Below are positions 1 through 6,769 of a DNA stretch of 64,000 bases, in pieces. Location of the stretch: assembly GCA_016794505.1 (NCBI GenBank), contig JAEUJZ010000023.1, positions 1-64,000 of the forward strand, read 5' to 3'. Source of the stretch: Myxococcales bacterium. Lineage in GTDB: Bacteria; Myxococcota_A; Polyangia; Palsa-1104; JAEUJZ01. Under the pieces are notes generated by a model that saw only the letters and a program-made list of their open reading frames with translations, did no database searches and was not told the DNA's origin. The position numbers and the translations under genes were made by a program. Positions within the stretch are counted from its first letter, which is position 1, and the number at the start of each line of letters is the position of its first letter.

Positions 1-1130
1 TCAAACCGGACAACGTGCTGGTCGGCGATGACGGGCGGGTGCGGGTGGCGGACTTTGGGCTGGCTCGCGCCGCGGGCTTGGCCCCGGCAGGCCGCATCGA
101 TATGCCCGCGCTGGCGGCAGACGCACCTGTCTCTGACACCCCGGCCGCCGCGGCAGCAACCGCACAGCCGGCCGCGACCGCGATTCCGGGACCGCACGCA
201 GTGCCTGCGTCGAGCCGCGGAGCTTCGCCACGCCTTACCCAGCTCGGCAGCATCTTGGGCACGCCTGGCTATATGTCGCCCGAGCAAGTGCGCGGGCAGG
301 AGGCCGACGCGCGCAGCGATCAGTTCAGCTTCTGCGCCGCGCTGCACGAAGCCCTGTATGGTCACTTGCCCTTTGCCGGCGACACCTTTGAAGAGTTCGT
401 CCTGTCCATCCTCGACAACAAGCGCCGCCCCTTGCCCAAGCACGTGCAAGAGATTCCCCTTTCTGTGGCCCAGGCCATCGAGCGCGGCCTGTCGATCGAT
501 CCCCGTGCCCGCTTTCCGTCGATGGCCGAGCTTCTTTCCTGCCTGGAACAGGGCCTTGAGTCCGACGCCGAGACGCCACACAGCCAGCGTAACCGTCTGC
601 TTTCGGTCCTGGTCTTGGGAACCGCCACCCTGAGCGGCATCGTGATTTCGTGGCTGTCTGAGTTGACCCAGCACAACACAGCCATGGAGCCGCTTCTTTG
701 GATCACGTTCGCGGTCTGCGTGCCGGTGGCCACGCTCGGCGTTCTGATCCGCGGTCGCCTGCGCGTGAATCCGCGCTTCCGGCGCTTTTATTTCATGATC
801 GCGATCAGCAGCGCATACATGCTGACGTCGCGGCTCGGCTCGTATCACATGGGCATCCCGTTTCAGCAGCACATGCCGCAAGAGCTCGTGGGCCTGATCG
901 CGCTCGGCTACATGGGCTGCTTTTTCGTCAGCCGTCGCCTGCTGGCGGTGGCCCTCCCGGTCTCGCTCATGACGCTCGTGATCTTCGCAATGCCCGCCCT
1001 GATGACGCGGCTGGTCGCGCTGATCTTTCCGCTGATGGGCCTCGGCTCACTGTACATCGCGCTCACCGAAACGCAGCGCGCTGGCAGTGACGCAAGCGCT
1101 GGCCACGCAGCGCAGTCCATCGCCGACTAA
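1..1130 (+). CDS. Ser/Thr protein kinase, C-terminal part (5' end outside window)
   Basis: Eukaryotic-type (Hanks) Ser/Thr kinase entering the window at the catalytic loop: the first readable residues are KPDN (Asn binds Mg), followed by VADFGLAR and, far downstream, GTPGYMSPEQ with the P+1 loop. About 66 residues separate DFG from GTPGYMSPEQ, roughly 40 more than usual, and the extra part is Ala/Pro-rich. After the C-lobe (about residue 190) the protein does not carry PASTA or TPR repeats but five or six hydrophobic segments ending near the C-terminus, so it should be a polytopic inner-membrane kinase with a cytoplasmic N-terminal catalytic domain. Start codon lies upstream of the window. 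It ends 21 bp from the convergent phosphoesterase gene. Kinase identity is certain; substrate and stimulus are unknown. Confidence 0.9.
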   Translation, partial: KPDNVLVGDDGRVRVADFGLARAAGLAPAGRIDMPALAADAPVSDTPAAAAATAQPAATAIPGPHAVPASSRGASPRLTQLGSILGTPGYMSPEQVRGQEADARSDQFSFCAALHEALYGHLPFAGDTFEEFVLSILDNKRRPLPKHVQEIPLSVAQAIERGLSIDPRARFPSMAELLSCLEQGLESDAETPHSQRNRLLSVLVLGTATLSGIVISWLSELTQHNTAMEPLLWITFAVCVPVATLGVLIRGRLRVNPRFRRFYFMIAISSAYMLTSRLGSYHMGIPFQQHMPQELVGLIALGYMGCFFVSRRLLAVALPVSLMTLVIFAMPALMTRLVALIFPLMGLGSLYIALTETQRAGSDASAGHAAQSIAD

Positions 1131-1151
1131 GTCGACGTCGTTGCGCCTCGC

Positions 1152-2603
1152 TTAGTCGAGGATCTCGACTGCGCCCAGCTCTTCGGCCTGCGCCAAGAAC
1201 TCGCGGATGCGCGCTTCCACCGGACGCGGGTCAAGGATGTGCGGACGCAGCGCAGCGCTCTCGGCCAGCTCAGCCAGCTCGGGCTGGCTGGTCTGCCCGC
1301 TTAGGCGCAGCGCCGTGCTCAGGCGCACCGGCACTTTCGGCAGGCCGGTCGGCGGCGGCGCCGGCATGCCGATCTTGGCGGGGTCGATGCAGTCCCCCAG
1401 GTCGGACGCAGCGGCCATGCGTGTCGTCAGATTGGCGATGCCATAGCGCGTGCGCAGCGTCGCCAGCACCGACGTGTGATCGTACGTCGTATGGCACACA
1501 CGCCCCGTTCGCACCGTCGGACCGATCACCAGCGACGGAACGCGGAAGCCAAGCTGGCGGAACTCGGGGCGATCATCGGCGACCGTGGGCGGTGGCACGT
1601 GGTCAAAGAAGCCGCCGTGTTCGTCATAGGTGATGACCAGAAGCGTGCGCGACCACTGCGGGCTTTTCGCCAGCGCCTGCACGATGCTGGCCATCAGCGC
1701 CTGACCCAGGTTGATGTCGTGGCTGGGGTGATCGTCGTTCGACAGATAGTCGGGATCGATGATCGAAAACGGTGGCAGCGTGCCGGCCTTGGCATCGGCA
1801 AAGAACTCGGACAGGCGGGCGCTGGGGTTCTTGCCCAGAAGCACGCGTCCTGGAAACCCGCCCAGATGAAACGCGACCAAGCCCGCGGTGTAGTTCTTGG
1901 CAGCCAGACCCTTGGCGCGCATGCGATCCCAGACCGTCGCCACGCCGCCATTCCACTGCGGCGAATTCTTCTGCAGGCCGAACGATGTGCCGGCGTGCAG
2001 ATAAAAGCGATTGGGGAACGTCGGGCCCATCACCGACGCAAACCAGCGATCGCATACCGTGTATCTGTCGGCGAGCGCGTAATAAAACGGGATGGCGCTG
2101 CGATCGTGGAAGCCCATGACCTCGCGCTGTTCCGATCCGGCGCCTGCGTGTTCTTTGGCGAAGCCGTCGTTCTTGCCGCTGTTCCACTGCGCATGGCTGG
2201 CGCTCCAGCTATGCGGCGGATCTTTCGGCGTGCGGTTGCTGGTGCGAAACACCGAGATGTTGCCGCCGCGGCCATCGGGGTTGCTCTCGCTGCCGCGCAG
2301 ACCGTCGACATTGGCGCGATCGGGGTACATCGCATCGCTGCGCAGCGCGCCCAGATAGTGATCGAAGGAGCGATTCTCCATCATCAGCACGACAACGGCG
2401 TCGATGCCGGTAAACGGCGAAGGAGCCTTGAGATCTGCGCCGCCTTCGGCGACCGTATCCTCTGCCGAAAGCGCCCCAGCTTCGCTGCTTGCTCCGTCGC
2501 TGCCACAGCCCAAGGTCAGGGCTGAAAGCCCGCCTCCTATGCCAGCCAGCACTTGCCTGCGTGAAAGCGAACCTGCCACGTCTTTGCGCTTGCGATGGGT
2601 CAT
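1152..2603 (-). CDS. Tat-exported phosphoesterase lipoprotein (phospholipase C / acid phosphatase family)
   Basis: 483 residues of the phosphoesterase family that includes bacterial non-haemolytic phospholipase C and acid phosphatase AcpA (PF04185), which hydrolyses phosphate esters outside the cytoplasm. The N-terminus has a twin-arginine signal (SRRQVL followed by a Gly/Ala/Leu stretch) that runs into a lipobox-like LTLGC, so export is probably by Tat followed by lipid attachment. Family motifs visible are MMENRSFDHY near residue 75 (metal/active site Glu-Asn) and TYDEHGGFFDHVPPP near residue 325 (Asp-Glu metal ligands). The length fits the family. ATG at 2601-2603 places the Tat motif at the proper distance. 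Substrate class (phospholipid versus phosphomonoester) cannot be decided from sequence. Confidence 0.9.
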   Translation of the reverse strand: MTHRKRKDVAGSLSRRQVLAGIGGGLSALTLGCGSDGASSEAGALSAEDTVAEGGADLKAPSPFTGIDAVVVLMMENRSFDHYLGALRSDAMYPDRANVDGLRGSESNPDGRGGNISVFRTSNRTPKDPPHSWSASHAQWNSGKNDGFAKEHAGAGSEQREVMGFHDRSAIPFYYALADRYTVCDRWFASVMGPTFPNRFYLHAGTSFGLQKNSPQWNGGVATVWDRMRAKGLAAKNYTAGLVAFHLGGFPGRVLLGKNPSARLSEFFADAKAGTLPPFSIIDPDYLSNDDHPSHDINLGQALMASIVQALAKSPQWSRTLLVITYDEHGGFFDHVPPPTVADDRPEFRQLGFRVPSLVIGPTVRTGRVCHTTYDHTSVLATLRTRYGIANLTTRMAAASDLGDCIDPAKIGMPAPPPTGLPKVPVRLSTALRLSGQTSQPELAELAESAALRPHILDPRPVEARIREFLAQAEELGAVEILD

Positions 2604-2704
2604 GCCCGCGTCTTACCGCGCGCCCATGGCGACTGCAATCAATTCACAGCGCGGCGAAACAATCCGCAGCACCGGGGCCGGGGACGGGCCAGGCCGGCGA
2701 TTCG

Positions 2705-3799
2705 CTAGAAGCGGCCGATGAGCGCAAGCCCACCGGGGCCAGGTCCCAAGCTCAGCCCGCGCAGCGAATACTCGGCCGGGCGCGGCCCCGGATGGCGACG
2801 GGCGCCGGCAATGGTCAGGATCATGCCGAGAAGCTGCGTGCCGCCACCGATGAAGATCCAGGGCAGCGTCCACTCGACGCTGGGGATCAAGCCCGACGAG
2901 ACAAACGGCCCGGCCACCGGGATCAGCAAGACCCCAGACGCCGCCTGAACCTGCCCGATCGATCCCGCCGAGTGCTGCCGCTGGATCTGCGATGACGTAC
3001 TGCCGGCCAGGATCAGCGACCCCACCACGGCGGCAGCCAGATAGCTTGTGCCCCAGATCGAGAGGCCAGCCGCCAGCATCCCCGGCGATCGCAGCGAACC
3101 CGCCGACGCCGCGGGTGCATCGACATCGCGGCGGGTCGCCGGCTCGGACGAGGCGTCCTGCACGGCCAACGTCAGGCGCGCAATGTGGGTGGCAACCTCG
3201 GCCTGGCGCTCATCCGGCAGGTTGGGGTTCTGCGCAAGATAGCGACGGTACAACGTCAGGGCCTGGCGCGGGTGGTCCAGCTGATCATGCAGGCTGGCCA
3301 TGCGGTACAGCACCGCCGGCTGCGGGTTGCGCGCATACGCCTGCTCGTAATGGCTGAGCGCATCGGCAAGCTGGCCCACTTCCTCTAGCACCTTGGCGTC
3401 GTTGAGGTGTTCGCGATAGCTGGCAGCGGCTCGCGGCGCCTCACGCACCTTGTTGTCGGTCCAGGTCGGCGGGCGCTCGCCTGACGGTGCGGACGCTGGG
3501 GACGACCCGCCGCCTAGCTTATCGCCGCCGCGCCCACGCGATGCAGACACCGGGGCGGGGCTGGTGCCGGCGATGCGGCGCAGATCGCGCCACTCAAACC
3601 GACGCTGCGCCCCCGACGCCAAGCGCAGGATCACATGGCTCTTCGGCTCTAGCTCGATCACTTCACCGCGATAGACCGCCCCGCTGGTTAGGGTGACGAT
3701 GCGCTCGGGCGAGTCGGTCGAATCGATGACAGGCTCTGCCCAAGAGGGCACGGCAAGCTGAAGGACAAACAGAGCAGCGAGGATCGGCAAGGCACGCAT
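2705..3799 (-). CDS. Secreted/membrane TPR protein
   Basis: 364 residues. An N-terminal signal peptide (MRALPILAALFVLQLAVPSWA, cleavage after SWA) defines the start at 3799, preceded by a GGGAGAG ribosome site; a longer in-frame reading upstream lacks these signs. Residues about 20-75 form a small beta-rich module (LTSGAVYRGEVIELEPKSHV) of the kind seen in bacterial stress or SH3-like modules. Two or three TPR-type helices follow at about 125-205 (LEEVGQLADALSHYEQAYAR, LYRMASLHDQLDHPRQALTL). The C-terminal third has two or three hydrophobic segments and a Pro/Gly-rich tail. Architecture is common in Myxococcota as a PEGA/TPR-like envelope protein. Specific function is not recognisable. It is transcribed away from the deacetylase gene across a 179-bp divergent spacer. 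Confidence 0.75.
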   Translation of the reverse strand: MRALPILAALFVLQLAVPSWAEPVIDSTDSPERIVTLTSGAVYRGEVIELEPKSHVILRLASGAQRRFEWRDLRRIAGTSPAPVSASRGRGGDKLGGGSSPASAPSGERPPTWTDNKVREAPRAAASYREHLNDAKVLEEVGQLADALSHYEQAYARNPQPAVLYRMASLHDQLDHPRQALTLYRRYLAQNPNLPDERQAEVATHIARLTLAVQDASSEPATRRDVDAPAASAGSLRSPGMLAAGLSIWGTSYLAAAVVGSLILAGSTSSQIQRQHSAGSIGQVQAASGVLLIPVAGPFVSSGLIPSVEWTLPWIFIGGGTQLLGMILTIAGARRHPGPRPAEYSLRGLSLGPGPGGLALIGRF

Positions 3800-3978
3800 G
3801 GGTCTCTCCCGCGGGGGCATGGTTGCCGGGACCATACATCCGGGGAGATACGGGTCAACCCCTTTTGTGTACGTCGCTTGCGACCGCCTCTCGCCGCTTG
3901 CGACGGCCTCCATGCGCCTGCCGGGCCGCTGCTCATGCCACGTGGGGACGAGAGGGCTGCTTGCAGCGAAGCTGTGGC

Positions 3979-4893
3979 ATGCTGCCGTCACCTGCTTCCA
4001 TGCTCACTGCCACGCCCATTTCTGCTGCCGTTGCGACGCCGCGCCATGAGCCGCTGCCCGCTCTGCCAGGTCGCTACAGCTTCAGCGCGGGGCGACCGCT
4101 TCTGACGATCCTCTCGGGGACGGCGCTTGCGGCCTGGCTGTGGACGCTCTCGGGGGGAAGTACCCTGCCCGCCTGGCTGCTGTCGCTGTCGGTGCTGGGG
4201 CTGCTGGCGCTCGGCAGCTTGTGGGCGCCTGCGGGCGTGCATGGCCGCGTGCTGCTGGCCGGACCTGCCGACGCCCTGCCGCCGCGGGTGGCGCTGACCT
4301 TTGACGATGGGCCGGATCCGCAGACGACGCCGCAGGTGCTGGCGGTACTGGCGCAGCACGACGTCCGCGCGACGTTCTTTGTCATCGGCGAGCGCGCCCG
4401 GCGCCACCCGCGCCTTGTGGCCGAGATGGCGGCGGCAGGGCACCAGATCGAAAACCACTCGCTGCGCCACGCCTGGACGACCGCCTTTGCCGATCCCAAT
4501 CGCCTGCAGGCCGAGCTAGAGCAGACGCAGCAGATCATCGCCGTGGCCACGGGTCGACGACCGACGTGGTTTCGTCCGCCGATCGGCATCCTGTCGCCGC
4601 CAGTCGCCCAGGCCGCAGCAGCGCTGGGCCTGCGCCTTGTCGGCTGGAGCAGCAAGGCGCGCGACGGCTGGGCTTCGACCACGCCTGCCGACGCGCTGTC
4701 ACGTCTGCGCCGTGCCCTGCGTCCGGGAGCGATCCTGCTCTTGCACGACGCACCCGAGCGGCCAGCGCCCGCAGCGGTCCCTCCACTCGCGGTGCCGATC
4801 CTGCAAGCCCTCTTGCCCGAGCTTGCGGCGCGCGGCCTGCATCCGGTGCCGCTCGATGATCTGCTCGTGGGATCGGCCGGGGATCGCAGCTAG
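3979..4893 (+). CDS. NodB-type polysaccharide deacetylase, membrane anchored
   Basis: Carbohydrate esterase family 4 protein that removes N-acetyl (or O-acetyl) groups from a glycan such as peptidoglycan or exopolysaccharide. Two hydrophobic N-terminal segments (about residues 30-75) suggest anchoring in the inner membrane with the catalytic domain in the periplasm. Motif 1 is ALTFDDGPDP (catalytic and metal Asp), motif 2 is HQIENHSLRH (metal His), motif 3 is WFRPPIGILS, and the late motif LLLHDAPE carries the conserved His. The start is uncertain: ATG at 3979 or 4000 both give a sensible N-terminus and neither has a strong ribosome site. Its stop overlaps the convergent lycopene cyclase stop within a CTAG. 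Confidence 0.88.
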   Translation: MLPSPASMLTATPISAAVATPRHEPLPALPGRYSFSAGRPLLTILSGTALAAWLWTLSGGSTLPAWLLSLSVLGLLALGSLWAPAGVHGRVLLAGPADALPPRVALTFDDGPDPQTTPQVLAVLAQHDVRATFFVIGERARRHPRLVAEMAAAGHQIENHSLRHAWTTAFADPNRLQAELEQTQQIIAVATGRRPTWFRPPIGILSPPVAQAAAALGLRLVGWSSKARDGWASTTPADALSRLRRALRPGAILLLHDAPERPAPAAVPPLAVPILQALLPELAARGLHPVPLDDLLVGSAGDRS

Positions 4894-6077
4894 GTCGGCT
4901 CGGTGTTCGGGGCGGGGCGGCGCAGGCCCAGGCGGCGCAGGATCCAGGTCAGGCAGGCGCACAGAAACGGCGCAAACGGCAGGCTCGCGATCAGAAGCAA
5001 GAGCGATCCCAGGCGCAAGCGCTCGTCCAAGAACGCGAGCACGCGATCGGCGGGGTTCTTGCGAAAGAGCTGACGAAAGATCGCCGGCACACGGCCGGGG
5101 TTGTTCTGCCAAAGCTCAAGCATCACGCCATCGGCAAACGCATAAAACGGCCGCCGCCGCGGCTGCACATGGGGATGGCCGTGCTGCACAAGCGACTGCA
5201 CGATGGCGCGGCTGTCTTCTTCGATGCGCGACAGGGCATAGCCGGTCGATGGCTTGATCCGTCCCGCCGCGATGCCGATGCGGCGCACCCGCGGCGCTGG
5301 CTGCACAGAAAATGGCTGCTCGGTGAGCGGGCTGATGCCGCGCTCGCGCGCTTCGATCGCGTACTCGCGCAGGCCCAGCACCTCGCGCAGATAGTGCTCA
5401 AGCGCCTGCGGCGCATCGACGGCGGACAGCGTCACAAGCTCGACCAACGCCCGACGGTCCGAGAGCGGCAGCAGATAAAAAAACGACTCGCCCGCGGCCA
5501 GTCCGGTGTGGCCCGTGCGGAAGTCGAACAGCAGCACGCGCAAGGGATCGAACGTCGGCTCGGGGGTCTGCACGATCCAGCCGCAGAAGTGCTGGCGCAG
5601 GAAGTGAAAGCGCCGCGTATCGACGGTCAGGCTCGACAGCGAAAAGCGCGAGTCGAACACATAGCGCGCCCGGAAGCGCTGCTCGCCGACTTCGACCTCG
5701 GCACAGTCCCCCTGGCTCGTCACCTCGCGGACGCGGCCCGCCAGCACCTGGCAGCCCGGCTGCGCCTGCACCTCGGCCCGCACCGCGCGCTGCAGGTCGG
5801 CAAAAAACAGCGTGCGATACCGATGCCGCCCCAGCGTCTGCGTGACCGCTTCGCCCGCGGCATCGCCCTGCAAGGACAGCGTCGACCACTCATGGCGTAC
5901 CAGATCGTCGAACACACTCGGCGCATCCGACCAAAACGACAGCGTGCGCAGCGCTTCATCGTCTTCGGCGCCATCGATCACCAGCAGCCGCTTGTCGGCA
6001 AGCTCGCTCCGTACGATCAGCCGCGCCAGGCACAGCCCCGAAAGCCCCGCCCCGACGACGATGAACGCAAAGTCCAT
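4890..6077 (-). CDS. crtY: Lycopene cyclase (CrtY-type flavoprotein)
   Basis: 395 residues matching the CrtY/CrtL lycopene cyclase family, which cyclises the ends of lycopene to give beta-carotene. The N-terminus holds an FAD/NAD-binding Rossmann motif (FIVVGAGLSGLCLARLI), which fixes the start near 6077. The family features LSFWSD (about residue 48), a middle FDSR segment, and PSTGYALSRIEED (about 295) are present. A hydrophobic stretch near the C-terminus may aid membrane contact. No phytoene synthase, desaturase or carotenoid regulator lies in the window, so the gene is separated from the rest of its pathway. An in-frame ATG four codons upstream (6089) is an alternative. Orientation is convergent with the deacetylase gene. 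Confidence 0.88.
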   Translation of the reverse strand: MDFAFIVVGAGLSGLCLARLIVRSELADKRLLVIDGAEDDEALRTLSFWSDAPSVFDDLVRHEWSTLSLQGDAAGEAVTQTLGRHRYRTLFFADLQRAVRAEVQAQPGCQVLAGRVREVTSQGDCAEVEVGEQRFRARYVFDSRFSLSSLTVDTRRFHFLRQHFCGWIVQTPEPTFDPLRVLLFDFRTGHTGLAAGESFFYLLPLSDRRALVELVTLSAVDAPQALEHYLREVLGLREYAIEARERGISPLTEQPFSVQPAPRVRRIGIAAGRIKPSTGYALSRIEEDSRAIVQSLVQHGHPHVQPRRRPFYAFADGVMLELWQNNPGRVPAIFRQLFRKNPADRVLAFLDERLRLGSLLLLIASLPFAPFLCACLTWILRRLGLRRPAPNTEPT

Positions 6078-6167
6078 GGCGAAAAGCATACGGGAAGTCG
6101 CCCCAAAACGGACCGCCGGCTGCACAGCCGGGATGCCTGCCGCCCCTGGTTTGTGCCCAAGGCTTTG

Positions 6168-6581
6168 ATGCGCTTCTTCTTCGCCGATACCTTCCCCGAT
6201 CTGCCGCTGTCGTGGCACGGGCTGCCACCGCCCTGGGTCCTGCCCTGCACCCTGCCGCGGGCCCATCAGGATCGGCTGTGTGTGCTCTTTCTCTCGGCGC
6301 TGCGCGGGCTTTCTCTTCTGGCGCTTCTGAGTGGGGGCGAGTGGCGCGAGCGCTTGCGGCGCGCCGAGGCGCTGGCCGAGGCGGCGCAGGATCTATATGG
6401 CCAGTGGCTCGGGCGGCTGCTGCGTGCCGTGGCCGAGCGCGATGCTGCGCAGCTTCAGGGGGTGCGCGACTTCTTTCAGGGGCGCGGCATGCCCTATGAG
6501 GCGCGCATCGCCGCCCAGCTTCTTGCATCCGACGCCCCGACGCGCTGGGACGACGCCCTGCGCACCCTGCCCTTCTTCTAA
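6168..6581 (+). CDS. Hypothetical protein, 137 residues
   Basis: No family recognised. The start at ATG 6168 is chosen because upstream codons lie in sequence facing the divergent lycopene cyclase start. The protein begins with an aromatic-rich stretch (MRFFFADTFPDLPLSWHG), has one hydrophobic helix (about 40-55) and then an amphipathic, Arg/Ala/Glu-rich helical region ending in a Trp/Asp-rich tail. Composition and third-position GC look like coding sequence. It ends right where the 21-bp tandem repeat array begins; the stop codon TAA sits at the array edge. It could be a small membrane-associated protein. Confidence 0.5.
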   Translation: MRFFFADTFPDLPLSWHGLPPPWVLPCTLPRAHQDRLCVLFLSALRGLSLLALLSGGEWRERLRRAEALAEAAQDLYGQWLGRLLRAVAERDAAQLQGVRDFFQGRGMPYEARIAAQLLASDAPTRWDDALRTLPFF

Positions 6582-6748
6582 CGCAGGGGGAGCGGCTTCG
6601 TACGCGGGGGGAGCGGCTTCGTACGCGGGGGGAGCGGCTTCGTACGCAGAGGGAGCGGCTTCGTACGCAGGGGGAGCGGCTTCGTACGCGGGGGGAGCGG
6701 CTTCGTACGCGGGGGGAGCGGCTTCGTACGCGGGGGGAAGGGCTTCGT
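6581..6748. repeat. Tandem repeat, eight copies of a 21-bp unit
   Basis: Eight consecutive 21-bp units, consensus ACGCGGGGGGAGCGGCTTCGT, differing at only a few positions (AGAGGG, AGGGGG and GAAGGG variants). Each unit contains the palindromic hexamer CGTACG at its junction with the next. The array lies between the stop of the 137-residue gene and the stop of the large OmpA-type gene, so it occupies a convergent intergenic space. Because 21 is divisible by three, it is open in several frames and encodes GGAASYA or RSRSPRV repeats, but I see no reason to treat it as coding. The strong G-run asymmetry could favour unusual DNA structure. Confidence 0.95.
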
Positions 6749-6760
6749 ACGCGTACGAAG
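6743..6760. repeat. 18-bp perfect palindrome closing the repeat array
   Basis: CTTCGTACGCGTACGAAG is an exact inverted repeat formed by the end of the eighth unit meeting its own reverse complement. It is followed by a run of eight G. It sits 10 bp before the stop codon of the convergent OmpA-type gene and could be a transcription stop, a protein-binding site or a recombination scar. No T-run follows on either strand, so a classic intrinsic terminator is not supported. Confidence 0.85.
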
Positions 6761-6769
6761 TGGGGGGGG

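Noticed and set aside
1476..2525. Plus-strand 349-codon frame over the phosphoesterase
   Set aside because: Shadow of the Tat phosphoesterase gene. No ribosome site or domain of its own.
6581..6748. CRISPR array reading of the 21-bp repeats
   Set aside because: Units follow each other without spacers, and no cas gene is present. It is a simple tandem repeat.
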